The notes: generated from the sequence alone by a model not told the origin. DNA of 64,000 bases from Meconema thalassinum (GCA_946902985.2 OX336389.2:344446444-344510443), one strand, 5' to 3'. Shown: positions 12,001 through 22,929, counted from the stretch's first letter. Numbers and translations: made by a program.

Positions 12001-12350
12001 GTCAGGGTCACGCGTCATCGCCTGATATCTAAAAATCCTCATATCTCTTGAATCCCTGGTCCGATTTACTTGATATCAATTGCATTCTCTTTTATTTGGC
12101 CGTGCCAGTAATCTGATCCCAGTCTCAAGTCTCTGCTCCATAGTTAACTATTTAATCAATAAATAGTCTCCACCTCTGCTGTGACTCGCTACGTCATTTA
12201 CCATCCAACTATCGGTAATTTCCTTCGAATGGCTTCGAGAAGCAATGTAGCGCGATATTCAAATATCCGAACTTTCAAACGCTGCTACAGCCTTTCCCTT
12301 GACATCTAGGTGTCTGAAACTTGGAATACCCATTCCTAGAGTTGGGCACA
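9023..12350 (-). repeat. 3' LTR of element L1 (3.33 kb)
   Basis: Begins TGTGCCCGTTTAGACC and ends GAGTTGGGCACA. Its short open frames are repeated identically in the other LTR and show no protein family, so I treat the LTR as non-coding. An ATT-rich microsatellite lies at about 10790-10842. Confidence 0.93.
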
Positions 12351-12364
12351 TCCACCCCACACCT
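12351..12364 (-). promoter_or_regulatory. Polypurine tract, element L1
   Basis: Minus-strand AGGTGTGGGGTGGA abuts the 3' LTR. It sets the orientation as minus. Confidence 0.75.
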
Positions 12365-12415
12365 AGCAAAAAATAAAAATTGAAAAATTTTTATTTTCCC
12401 TATCTACACATTAAA

Positions 12416-12556
12416 TTATCTGGTTCTTGAATAATAGATCTTCAAATTCGAAGCATTATAAGTTCCCACGATGTTACCAGTTCGTGTATTGGCTACTTCA
12501 TAGCTTCCATTATTGTTTACTTCCACAATATTAAAAATCCTTAATTTTACCATTCC
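12416..12556 (-). pseudogene. Remnant of the 3' end of pol
   Basis: About 46 codons in a frame different from gag (open from 12673, but only the last part looks like protein). It reads VEVNNNGSYEVANT, then GTYNASNLKIYY, and stops just before the polypurine tract. This pattern, a short beta-rich module ending in a N(A/V)xxLKxYY-like tail, is common at the extreme C-terminus of Gypsy Pol, after integrase. Its place against the PPT is where pol should end. I infer that one deletion removed protease, RT, RNase H and nearly all of integrase, joining gag to the end of pol. The identification rests on pattern only. Confidence 0.5.
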
Positions 12557-14693
12557 CCCGGGATTGTTGTGTTCCCGATGGACCTGGATCATTGGGCCTC
12601 TGTTCCACAAATTGTAAGGTATCTTGGTGTCTTGCTTCCAAGTTTTTCCTCGTGTCCTTGTTAAACTCTTCATTGGACTGACGAGTATCTACATTCCCTC
12701 TGTTATTATAGTTATTACCATAGGATCTTCTTTCCTGGTACCTTCCTTGAGTATCTCGTGGTCTTCTCCATCGAGTGTTGTATCGATTACCACCATCCGG
12801 TCTTGCATATGGTTTGTAACTGTATCTGTTACGGTATTGGTTCCATCCTCTCGTATTGGAATCTTCCCTCGGCGATTTCTCTTCTCGCTCCTCTCGAATC
12901 TCTCGAGGTGTCTGAGAATAACTGTCAGCCATAACAGCATACACAGCGTTATTACTCTTTACTCCCTTCTGATGGAAGAATTGAGCGTTTGTATGATCCA
13001 GCTTCTGCAATACTTCATCAAACTGTTCCATATTGTAGATATCAGCAGCGATCAAAGTCCTCTGGACGTCTGCTGGAAATTGTCGTATCAAAGCAGTAAT
13101 CAACTCGTTATCTGGCATTGGCGGATCTAAATGTTGGAGTTTAGACAGCTGTCCAGAAAAGTATGTAGAGTATCGAGTAGGTTGTGACGTCGAGAATCTC
13201 TTCGAATACAACTCTGCTCTAACTTGCTGTTGGGTTTCAGGGGACCAAAACTTCTTCAATAACCCACGAGAAAACTCCTCAAAAGTATTTAGAGTGGATC
13301 TAAATGCTCTAAACCACAAAAGTGCGGGACCTTCCAAGAACTTCCCTATTGCCCTGATCTGTCTTTCTTTAGGGATCTTAGAATCTTTCAGGTAATCACC
13401 TGCTTCTCTCAGAAATTCCACGGGTGTTACAGAATCTCGCCCTGAAAATTTAGAAGGCTTGTGTTCTATATTCTTAAATACAGTTATGGGGTTGGATTGA
13501 AATATTGTCCTGACCTCATCCTGTCTATCAGTCTCTCTAGCTCCTCCTAGATTTATCTGTATCTGTTCCTTTCCCCTTACATTCGGCATTTTCAAAAGAT
13601 GATCAGACTGTTTCTCATCCTTTATTTGAGTTTTCATAGCCTCAAGTTCTTTCTGGTTTTCTTCTGCCATCTTCTTGATTGCTTCAGTCTCCTTACAATT
13701 GTCTTTAACATCAATGGATATCTGGTTCATAACAGCCTCATGACTTTTCAATGACCCTGTCATATCTGATATGTCCTTCTGAGTTGCTTGAATATCCTTG
13801 GCAATTACTTCAATGTGGGATGACAAACATTCCCTAATCTCCTTGATTCCCTCTTGATTCTCCAGCTTGAGTGTGTCTTTTATTTCATTGACAACTGTGG
13901 TTTTAATCTCAGTTTGCAATTCATGAATCACTCCTTCTCTTATTTCTCCCATGACAAGTTCCTTGAATTGTTCCGTTAAACGCTGAACAACTAGAATTCC
14001 CATCTCGTTACTCTCCTTCTTCACTCTGACTTCCAGGTTGACCATGTCTTCACCAACTTTCCTAAGACCATGTTCTATCCTATCAGCTAAGCTTTGGGAT
14101 CGAAGATCGGCATCGCGAAATTTATCGTCCATCAAACTAGCGTTAGTAGCTAATGAAGTTTCGAGCTCATGTGTTTTTTCGCATAATTTATTCATTTTAC
14201 TTTCAAGTGTCATTTTCAAAATTTCAGAATTCTCTTTAAATTTACTTTCCATTGAATTAAATTTACTGTTTAAATTTTCCTTCAAGTTATCTTTTAACCT
14301 GCTTTCTAACAAGTCGGAATTTTCTTTGAGTTTATCAGAACTTTCTTTAAGTTTATTTTCCAAAGAATCAGAATTTTCTTTAAGTTTATTTTCTAAAGAA
14401 TCAGAATTTTCTTTAAGTTTATCGTTCAAATTTTCTCTAAGTTTATTCTCTAAAGAATCAGAATTTTCTTTAAGTTTATTTTCCAAAGAATCAGAATTTT
14501 CTTTAAGTTTATCATCTAAACTTTCTTTCAAATTATCAGAATTTTCTTTAAGTTTACTTTCTAAAGAATCAGAATTTTCTTTAAGTTTCTTTTCTAAAGC
14601 CTCTGTATTTTCTTTCATAATAGCGGCTACACGCCGTCCAGCCTCTTTCGAACTCTCCTCCAAACTCCTCATCATCCTCATCATTTCTTCCAT
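12531..14693 (-). CDS. gag: Gag-like protein of element L1 (intact)
   Basis: A 720-codon uninterrupted ORF. Residues 1 to ~370 are a long coiled coil. Within it, about residues 30-140 are 11-residue repeats of the type LKENSDSLENK. Residues ~415-580 form a capsid-like retrotransposon Gag domain (PSKFSGRDSVTPVEFL, PALLWFRAF, FEEFSRGLLKKFW). Residues ~590-670 are rich in Arg, Tyr, Gly and Asn and probably bind nucleic acid. There is no CCHC knuckle. In this family type Gag forms the particle that packages RNA; an intact gag in an element with no pol suggests it supplies its own particle and borrows reverse transcriptase and integrase. The ATG at 14691-14693 opens the frame, which ends on pol-remnant DNA. 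It could instead be a domesticated gag, but two near-identical LTRs argue for an active element. Confidence 0.85.
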   Translation of the reverse strand: MEEMMRMMRSLEESSKEAGRRVAAIMKENTEALEKKLKENSDSLESKLKENSDNLKESLDDKLKENSDSLENKLKENSDSLENKLRENLNDKLKENSDSLENKLKENSDSLENKLKESSDKLKENSDLLESRLKDNLKENLNSKFNSMESKFKENSEILKMTLESKMNKLCEKTHELETSLATNASLMDDKFRDADLRSQSLADRIEHGLRKVGEDMVNLEVRVKKESNEMGILVVQRLTEQFKELVMGEIREGVIHELQTEIKTTVVNEIKDTLKLENQEGIKEIRECLSSHIEVIAKDIQATQKDISDMTGSLKSHEAVMNQISIDVKDNCKETEAIKKMAEENQKELEAMKTQIKDEKQSDHLLKMPNVRGKEQIQINLGGARETDRQDEVRTIFQSNPITVFKNIEHKPSKFSGRDSVTPVEFLREAGDYLKDSKIPKERQIRAIGKFLEGPALLWFRAFRSTLNTFEEFSRGLLKKFWSPETQQQVRAELYSKRFSTSQPTRYSTYFSGQLSKLQHLDPPMPDNELITALIRQFPADVQRTLIAADIYNMEQFDEVLQKLDHTNAQFFHQKGVKSNNAVYAVMADSYSQTPREIREEREEKSPREDSNTRGWNQYRNRYSYKPYARPDGGNRYNTRWRRPRDTQGRYQERRSYGNNYNNRGNVDTRQSNEEFNKDTRKNLEARHQDTLQFVEQRPNDPGPSGTQQSRGNGKIKDF
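14280..14600 (-). repeat. 33-bp tandem repeats in L1 gag
   Basis: Roughly ten copies of a 33-bp unit (11 codons) with plus-strand core GAATTTTCTTTAAGTTTA. They encode hendecad coiled-coil units, and the frame is kept throughout. Confidence 0.85.
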
Positions 14694-15159
14694 AATTTCA
14701 ATTATTCAAAACTTAGGGGTATACAACAGTGGCAAACACAAGCTTATAACTAGAACAAGAAATATGAATAGCTAATTGGAACACTATAATAAAATGAGAT
14801 TTGTCCTAATGTCGACGTGATGGAAAAACAAAATTCTTTACTTTTACGAATTACATTTACCATAATATCACAAGAAAAATATGCAAGTTCTCAAATATCC
14901 TCCATCTGGATTCTAATAATGTGTATCTCCAGTCATCGAACGTTTACTACTGAATTTACTTGACGCCCTAATGGTTAAGCCATTATCAAAATAATCAAAC
15001 CCATTCTAATTATTAACCAAGTTAAATTTTTAATTTTCCCACTAATTGGGTTTCCTACTAATTTATTCATCCAAACCAGACATCTCTCAACTCCCAAAAT
15101 ATTTCTATAAAAATTATCACAATTTCAAATCGGCATGCGATTGACCATGTCTAAATCGG

Positions 15160-15177
15160 GACCCACGTTCGAAGCCA
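15160..15177 (-). promoter_or_regulatory. Possible tRNA-Lys primer-binding site, L1
   Basis: Minus-strand TGGCTTCGAACGTGGGTC matches 14 of 18 bases of the tRNA-Lys type site TGGCGCCCAACGTGGGGC (from memory). It sits 22 bases inside the LTR, farther than usual, so the call is tentative. Confidence 0.4.
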
Positions 15178-15199
15178 TTTCTCTCTCTATCTTATTTTA

Positions 15200-18100
15200 T
15201 GTGCCCGTTTAGACCGGAGTCCGCACGACCACATATGCATTTTACCAATAATCAGTCAGCACGAGAATCAAAATATCCCGGAGCGCCAGATGGGTTAAAG
15301 CAAATCGCAAAAACGACATCAAATTTATAAAAATGCTTTGCTGATTTTTGGCTCAATGCAACAATAAGGATAGAAGGAGATTTAATTGGGTGAAACACAT
15401 CTGGTAAAATTATCTCAGTTTATTTAAAGTTAAAATCTGACTGCAAGAATAATGCTCAAAGCAGCATCATCCACGTGTGGCGATCCACACTCTTATTTAC
15501 ACACAATATACAGAAATCTTCCAAACACATTTGACAATCTTTTTGAAAACACAAGTCCGATTGTTAGTCCTGTGGACTGTGTTCCAAAATTATTAACTTT
15601 TTATTCCAGTGCAAAATGAATTGTCCATACTGGAAATAACGTAGATCACTGTTTGACTATTTACATGATATTAACACTCGTAGAATAAATGTTTATAGAA
15701 TTTCTTAGACTTTCATTTGTTTTCCAGTTTTCCAAAATATATCGTTGAAACTATTATTATCATCGTAGCAACACAAATTATTAACACATATTAACAACAT
15801 CTGAAAAGTATTTGACCATTGAGCATAGCATCGAAGAACTGTGCGAAGCACAACAACAATTAATTGTTCTTCTGACATTAAACATTCGAGAAGTGACTCG
15901 ATTATGAACTTCAAGTTCCAAACAAAACATATGATTTCTGAATCATCAACTTGATCAATAAATGGTTGAACCATTCAACTATTAGATTTTCCACTTGGAA
16001 TTATTATGAAAAATATATTTATATTTATGGCCATTTCTAGCAACTTTCACAACTTGCAATTCTTCGACAGAATGCGGAAATTAGAATTGTAGTCTTATAA
16101 TGAATTCATTTAGTTCATGGCACTAGGATTGAAAATATCCTTCAAATTATTCGTGGTTAAAGAATTATTTTAAATTGGCAGTGGCCCATTCTACTATTTG
16201 TGTAAGGACACAATATTATAACAACAACAACAACGGCAAAGGTCTTCCTCTGAAGAAGAATAAACTACTATCATGACAAATCCGGGTTCTAGCAAAATCA
16301 AATTCTAAATGGAATTCGTAAACAAGGTTGAAATAAGAACTGATGGTTTCAAAGAAATAACCTTCGGGTTATTCATACGACGAAATGTGTGGCTCCAATA
16401 CTCCTACTATAAACCTGAGCCATCGAACCTGCTATTTGATTGATGCTCGAAAAAACCTTCATTCCTGCGACTTAACATGCGCACCTGGGAATGGCATTTC
16501 AACTACTCCACACACATAAATTATCTTCCCAAAATTTATACAATAAATCAAGCCTCTGCTTGTTATCAACACTGGAAGATTAATAAACTTACAAGTTTAT
16601 TTTATTTTACCATTCAGTTCAACCCGTGAATTTACCATACTCATGAAAAGCTTCATTTCACTTTCGAAGTGTATTTACGTCATGATTTTATATAAATACA
16701 ACAATATCCTATTTGATACAAATATCAATTGCTTCCCGTTTCATGCCTCTCCGTGTTATATGAAACATATACTGTACTTTGCTCATTGCAAATATCAACT
16801 GTTCAACCAGAACTGAAATGTTGGTTGAATGCGGGCTTGCGCTAACCACTCTCCTTCGTAAAATCTCCTGTTCCAAACTAGAAATGTTTCAACTACTTCA
16901 TAGGCTCTTTCTCAATACATATGATTATTATAAAATATAATATCCAAGAATTATTTAGAAAAATTATGAAAATTATTATTATTATTATTAGTGGATTATT
17001 ATTATTATTATTATTTCAAATATGTTTAATTATCATCTCATTATGTGAGAATCCACATGTTCGAACCTTCGAATATGGAAAAAATATCCATTCCTCAACA
17101 AAAATAAATTTAACTTTTACAGTTACATCGGCTGATTACCGTGATTTCCCAAAAATATGAAAAATTCAAATAAATGCTCAAAATGCTCGGTCATCGATCC
17201 TAAACTGTTCTGAGTGCTGAAAATGCTCAGAATAAATCTAACTAATCTTGCGTAAATCATTACAAGCTTTAAATATGACGAAAAAAATGTGTTGGTCATC
17301 TGCAGAAAAATAGTTTGTTCCAATTAGCTAAGCATAAAATAATTCAAATGTGGCTTACATTTCTTGATGTTCTTGAAGTGTAGTAAACCTGGTCTATACC
17401 AGATTTATCCGTAGACATGCCCTAGCGGACAAGCACGTATAATCCTTGTATCGGCCGCCATTGTAGACCCACAAATCGTCTAGTCAGACATAGTGGTAGA
17501 ATCTTTCGGCGTTTTAAATGACTGTGGTTCCATTTTAATATGGGCTTCTAACAAAGCCATAACAGTTTGTTGAAAAGGGTCAGATCTAAGCGATCTCTTC
17601 TTAAATGTGTCAGTTGTAACTTAACTCACTGTAATCTCATCAGTACAAGAAAAACGTTGACAGTCTAAGCAGTTAACGGCTGTTCTGAAGATCGTTCCCT
17701 GGGCATGGTTTGTATATCACCATCTGCCATGCGCTAGACAACTTGCAGTTTCCCTTGCGTAGACTAATGAACGCCACCGTTATAGACTATTCTTCAATGT
17801 ACTGACGGATCGAAGTGGTTAAATAGTTACAAAATATAAAACTGACTTTAAATGGATTTAAACATCCAAGTATTAATTTACTATTGGACTGTGACAATTA
17901 CTACTTTCTAGACCAAGTCTAGCATATGTCCTTTAAGAAATATAAATATTTCCACCAATGTCTGTAGAAATACAATCACCTCAGTGATTCTCCTCACCAG
18001 AAACTTACTAAGTTCCAACTCGTTTGCGCAGCACTTCTCGTGACTATCACGATTTGAAAAGTACTTCTTCGTAGACGTGGCAACCATGTGCCTTGGCTCA

Positions 18101-18532
18101 GCGTAGACGCAACTTGTTCGCCAAGTGCTTGTGATGAATTGAGCTAACCATTGCTGCTCCAGCTTGCTTTTATACAAAAACGGTCAGGGTCACGCGTCAT
18201 CGCCTGATATCTAAAAATCCTCATATCTCTTGAATCCCTGGTCCGATTTACTTGATATCAATTGCATTCTCTTTTATTTGGCCGTGCCAGTAATCTGATC
18301 CCAGTCTCAAGTCTCTGCTCCATAGTTAACTATTTAATCAATAAATAGTCTCCACCTCTGCTGTGACTCGCTACGTCATTTACCATCCAACTATCGGTAA
18401 TTTCCTTCGAATGGCTTCGAGAAGCAATGTAGCGCGATATTCAAATATCCGAACTTTCAAACGCTGCTACAGCCTTTCCCTTGACATCTAGGTGTCTGAA
18501 ACTTGGAATACCCATTCCTAGAGTTGGGCACA
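15200..18532 (-). repeat. 5' LTR of element L1 (3.33 kb)
   Basis: Partner of 9023-12350. Differences I found: one base near 16735, a 5-bp insertion near 16774 and one base near 17671. Confidence 0.93.
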
Positions 18533-18536
18533 GTAT

Positions 18537-18909
18537 ATCAACTTACTCTTGCCACTAAAGCATGTATTTTCCTGTGACGAAACAGCTTAAGTCAGGGTGA
18601 ACCCCTAAGAGCACTCCTAACGATACGGTCCTATTTTAAGATGTAGCTTCTACTGTTGAGAAAGTAAGAATGTTCCACACTATAAATTAACTTTTGAGTC
18701 AGTTCCGTTCAGAAAAAATAATAATGTATTTTGAGGAGAATGGATCAATATTTTATCTTAAAGTTCGTGTTGCTAAAGATCCGGAAAGGCAACTATTAAC
18801 TTATTTTTTAATGCAAGTTGTATGATCTAATTTCGTAATTAAGTGATAATTGTTGTTTTAAGGGGCCTAACATCTAGGTTATCGGCCCCCTAATTGTCTG
18901 GGTGATAGC
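18537..18909. other. Unassigned spacer with a SINE tail
   Basis: Mostly unremarkable. 18848-18896 carries the reverse of the recurring SINE tail (GGCCTAACATCTAGGTTATCGGCC), a near-palindromic hairpin also found at 26930-26973 and 29776-29820. Confidence 0.55.
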
Positions 18910-19750
18910 GAAAATGTCAATAAAATGGAAACCAGTCAGAAAATGAAATGAGAAGGAAAATACGTACAAAAATGGAACTCAGATTGAAACAACTTACAAA
19001 ATGGAGAACTGTAATATTTACAAAAAGGAATTTAGAACGAAAATACTCACAAAAGGAATAGATTGAAAAAAGGCACAAAATGTAGGTTAAGTTCAAAATA
19101 CGTACAAAATGCAATGTACCGTCGAAATATTTACAATATGCAAGTGAAATTCAAAATACTTACAAAATGCAAAGGAGATTGAAAACACGTACAAAATGCA
19201 ATTGAGGTTCAAAATACTTACAAAATGCAATTGAAATTGAAAATAAACAATGCAATTCAGATTAAAAGTTCCCATTTCTAATCCAAAATATTCACAAAAT
19301 GCACTTGAAATTCAAAATGCTTACAAAATGCAATTGAAATTGAAAATGCTTACAAAATACCCGGTAGTTTCAAACTACTCATTTGGATAGACAATACTTA
19401 CAAAATGCAATTTAGATTGAAAATTCTTGCAAAGTGTAATTTAGATTCAAAATACCCCAAAATGCAATTGAGAATCAAAATACTTTCAAAATGCCGATGG
19501 TACAAAATGCAATTTAGATTGAAAATACTTGCAAAAAGCGGTTTAGGTTGAAAATACAAAATGCAATTGAAATTCAAAATACTCACAAAAGTCCCGGCCC
19601 GGATATTGAAAGACTTACTAAAAAGCAATTTAGATTGTTAATTCTTACAAAATGCAATTGAGGTTGAAAACACTCGCAAAATGCAATTTAGATAGAAAAA
19701 ACGTACAAAATGCAACGTAGATTGAAAATACCTACAAAATGATGTTGATT
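18910..19750. repeat. 29-bp minisatellite, about 28 units
   Basis: Degenerate tandem repeat with core AAAATACTTACAAAATGCAA followed by TTGAGATTG or a TTC-ending variant. The period is mostly 29 bp. Since 29 is not a multiple of three, the repeated peptide strings seen on the minus strand are not a real gene. Confidence 0.85.
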
Positions 19751-20372
19751 CAAAAAAAACTAGGGAATTTAGATTAACAAAAACATGTGGGAAACTTAAA
19801 GAGAAAAGGAAATTTAATGAAAGGAAAAACAAGAGGTCCGACCCCTCGAAGAAGGAGGGATCAGGAAAGATGAGACAAGGGCCAATTAAGGCGGGAAAGT
19901 GAAAGACTCCCTAAGCCTCGGATACCCTAATACCGTCGGGGTCGGAAAAGAACAAGAGTTGACCAAGGGAGGTCGACAGGAAAGAAGACGGGGAGGAGCC
20001 CGGCACAGCTCGGGTCCCGTGGTCGCCAACCCACGTCCCACTAGATGTGAGCCCCTGGGGGATGAACTAAGCCATGCTTCATGACAGGACTGGAGATACA
20101 AAGTTTGAATTCCAGCACCAACAGAAATCAGCCTGATGTAATTCTTTACACATATAATCTAGACAAACTGCTTCTAAGCAGTTGTAGGGTAAGATTACCA
20201 GATTCTTTTTTATGAATTTGGGTATATAATTCGAATTCTATGGGCATAACTTTAAACAGAAAATGGATGGTTTAGTTATACTCCTCTTCTTGCAATATCT
20301 GTAGTTTATGTACAGTGTTCATTGCAGAAAAAAAAAGAATCAAATCGCTGATATTGAACTCTCCTTAAAAAG
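19751..20372. other. Unassigned; GC-rich patch
   Basis: 19830-20085 is clearly more GC-rich than its surroundings, without a convincing ORF. The rest is AT-rich. No family recognised. Confidence 0.4.
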
Positions 20373-20380
20373 TTTGAAAT

Positions 20381-20736
20381 CGGCAACTCGTGGGACAGTG
20401 GCTAGCATTCTCGCTGTCTGGGTTCAGATTCCTTGCTCGTCTGAGGGCTGGAACGGGGTACACTCAGCCTCGTGAGGCAAAACTAAGAAGAGGGGGGGGG
20501 GGGTGTCGATGCCCACCTCAGTCTTCCGTGGTTTCCCGAATTCTACTCCAGAGGCAAATGCCGGGTTGGCACCTAAATTAAGGCCATGGCAGCCTCCTTC
20601 GCCTCAATTACAAATACACACACTAATACAGCCATCACAATAACACAGGTTATCCGACAAATTACGCACACCCAAGTACACGAGACTAAATGGCAACGAT
20701 GTCGCAAAGCCCCTAAATGAATCACCATGAACAACA
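20381..20736 (+). repeat. SINE family A (dimeric tRNA type)
   Basis: Flanked by an 8-bp TTTGAAAT duplication (20373-20380, 20737-20744). It has a tRNA-like head with box B (GGTTCAGATTCC), a second tRNA-like segment, and a 3' part ending CCCCTAAATGAATCA. The same family is at 24590-24730, 26806/29151, 30334, 31405-32576 and 35068. Confidence 0.85.
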
Positions 20737-20744
20737 TTTGAAAT

Positions 20745-21270
20745 AAGTACCGTACAATTTTTATTGAATCTTGTAATTTCTCCTAAGATTATGGAAAATC
20801 AAATGACAATCATTCTACATGAATACAGACAGGATGGAACAAATAGCTAGGCCATGGCATCAGTGACATTGAAACTCGGCTTTGAAGTTAAAGCAATAAT
20901 CATTACGTTTCAAATGTACATTTATAGCAGATTAGCTTTTAAATTATAATTCCATGGTCATTGTGGGAAATTTGAGGTCCGGCAACCTTAATCTAGGGGA
21001 CCTACCGAAATTCTAGGACTTAATGGTTTCAGACACACACTTCTGTACACGCCACTATGCCCAGCCAGTTGTAGACATACCATAAACAAATGCATGGTCC
21101 TGATGACCCTAAATGAAGCGACAACAGGTTGCGTAACCGTAAGTCCCAGACTGAAGTAAAAGTGAAACGTAATCCGACAGACATAGCTCAGGGCCAGAGG
21201 GTGTGGTTGTGTGCGATGGCCATAATGGGCCCTACTGCATATTGCATATATATATATATTTTACTATTAA
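20745..21270. other. Unassigned spacer
   Basis: No gene. A short TA repeat lies at 21247-21260. Confidence 0.45.
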
Positions 21271-21645
21271 GGCCTGTTTGCCATCCCTTGATGAATGCAG
21301 TACATTTGCATTTGTCTGTTGGCACAGGCTAGAGTAAAAGGTGGCTTTTCACCGATGTCTCAGTCTCATTCATGGCTGTGATTATATGGAAGCTACTGAG
21401 GTATGGGTGGTGCTTAGTAATGACATTCAGGGCACAGTCAGTGCCTGTGTTGTGAAAGGTTCTACTCATAGGGTTAGTACTACTGTTCTGACTCAGTGAG
21501 GAAAGCAATGGCAAACTACCTCACTCCTCTTTTTGCCTAGTACGCCTCAATATAGCGCTGCCTTGGGTTTTTGTGGGTATCGACTCACATAACCTTACGG
21601 CGGTACTGTTTGAGGATCCAACCAGCCTTCGGGCTGACTACCTAA
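21271..21645 (+). repeat. Interspersed repeat D, copy 1
   Basis: About 375 bp, beginning GGCCTGTTTGCC and ending CTGACTACCTAACA then CA repeats. It is shared at high identity with 28488-28875. It has no protein-coding content; probably a SINE-like element. Confidence 0.8.
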
Positions 21646-21999
21646 CACACACACACATCACGTACAAAAGGATTATTATGAATCATAACGAAACGGTAGA
21701 AATACGTACAAATAGTATAAAAAACGACATGTTCGGAAAAGCCAAAACTTATGTTGATTGTTTTGTAATGAGACGTAATGGTATGGAGCTTCCTAGTATT
21801 TATGAGATCTTCGTCACATAGCATCACATAGGCTTAACACTTGAACTGAACAGCAAGCTACAGTATATTTTAATTACACAAATCTGATTTTCTATGGCCT
21901 TTGACAGTGATTGTGTAGGGGTGTTTTTTTTTTTTGGTGGTTCAAGCCCATCCAAGGTCGTACAAGCGTAAATGAGCAATTTTGAAACAAACAAAAAGC

Positions 22000-22210
22000 A
22001 CGAGACGGGCAGGTAACGGTCACCTCCGCCCCCACCACGGGGAAGTGGGAACGCTGCGGTTGCGGCTGCGACTGCGGAGATGTTTGTTGTTTTGGCGCTG
22101 CAAGGTTGGCAGAAGAGGTCAGTGCTCGTCCAGTCCAGACCCGGCATCAGCTGGCGGTTTGTTCACAGCAGGGATACTTGTGCACTGTAGGCCAGGTAAT
22201 CGTCTGTAAG
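22000..22210 (+). other. GC-rich candidate 5' leader exon
   Basis: A GC- and CpG-rich stretch in AT-rich surroundings, ending in a consensus splice donor AAG|GTAAGAA (GT at 22211). The next good acceptor, 275 bp on, leads straight into a coding exon with a well-placed ATG. It may hold the promoter and an untranslated first exon. The transcription start cannot be placed. Confidence 0.35.
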
Positions 22211-22485
22211 GTAAGAAACTAAGCATCTCTATACTTATTAGTAATAATTCGTACTCGAACTAAAAGTTTTAAGAATGAAACTGCATGGCTGGCGTTGAGG
22301 CTCCGGGCAAGGCCGCTTTGTACGCCGAGGATGCCTGACATTCCTCCTGTGTTCTTGGGATAAGCAATTGCAATTCCTGAATGGTTTCTGTAAGATGATA
22401 GGCAGTGTTGAGTTTCACAGAATAATATTTATCATTAGTAGCTTATTTCAAAATATTGGACACGCTTTTTTAACGGCTTCTGCAG

Positions 22486-22734
22486 GCCATGCGGCGTCCT
22501 GTTTACAAGCCAAGGATATCTCGACCTTGCTCTCATGGAGACGTGACGAAATATTTTAAAGTCCAGTCCGGCACGAATAGTGTCCCCGACTTGTATAAAT
22601 ACTTCAATACACGAGCCGAACTGCCACACGTCGACTTTATATCCACAGCCAGGGGCGCCAAGTTCTTTCAAAAATGGGGGGAGGAGGCAACACACACAAT
22701 CACTCACTCGATTATTAACAATTATAATTACAAG
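22486..22734 (+). CDS. Putative host-gene exon, small basic protein (N-terminal part)
   Basis: A 249-bp open segment bounded by a pyrimidine-rich acceptor (CTTCTGCAG|GCC) and a donor (CAAG|GTACGG). Three bases into it comes ATG in good context (GCCATGC), giving 82 codons with no stop up to the donor and ending in phase 0. The peptide begins MRRPVYKPRISRP and includes VPDLYKYF and KFFQKWGEE. It has no tandem repeats, no transposon motifs and a mixed amino-acid composition like a true protein. It has no signal peptide or membrane segment. I do not recognise the family. It probably splices to 61972-62094. Unlike the surroundings, no second copy is seen in this window. The antisense frame 22435-22767 is a shadow. 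Confidence 0.55.
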
Positions 22735-22929
22735 GTACGGTATTGAAAGGTTTTGATGTTCGAGCACTACAGATGCTTTTCATTACTGGTATTTTAAGTA
22801 ATACCGGTAATTATTTGTTGTATGCCTTCCCCTTATTATTCCAGTTTCAAGGGGGTTAGGGATGAGATGAATTTATGGTGGGTGTTTTTACGGTCGAACG
22901 CCCTTCCTTACACCAACCTCACGAGAGCA

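Larger units (their letters stand above)
9023..18532 (-). mobile_element. Long-LTR, gag-only retrotransposon (element L1)
   Basis: A 9510-bp element flanked by a perfect 4-bp target duplication, GTAT (9019-9022 and 18533-18536). Its LTRs are 3328 and 3333 bp and end in TGTGCCC/GGGCACA. Between them are only 2849 bp: a primer site, one gag ORF, a fragment matching the end of pol, and a polypurine tract. There is no protease, RT, RNase H or integrase, so it must be moved by another element's enzymes. By eye the LTRs differ by two substitutions and one 5-bp indel, so insertion is very recent. Gag domain order and the 4-bp duplication point to Ty3/Gypsy. The layout recalls the LARD/TR-GAG class described in plants. 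Element L2 (40014-58444) has similar LTR ends and is probably related. Confidence 0.9.

Noticed and set aside
14038..14775. 245-codon plus-strand ORF rich in Ser, Leu and Phe
   Set aside because: Antisense of the L1 gag coiled-coil repeats.
9528..18177. Paired ORFs of 66-89 codons at 9528/15705, 10941/17123 and 11726/17908
   Set aside because: They are identical only because they lie in the two LTRs of one element. No family resemblance.
18917..19832. Minus-strand ORFs of 60-76 codons with repeated Asn-Cys-Ile-Leu peptides
   Set aside because: They are translations of the 29-bp minisatellite in shifting frames.
22435..22767. 110-codon minus-strand ORF
   Set aside because: Antisense to the plus-strand exon, which has proper splice sites and a start codon.
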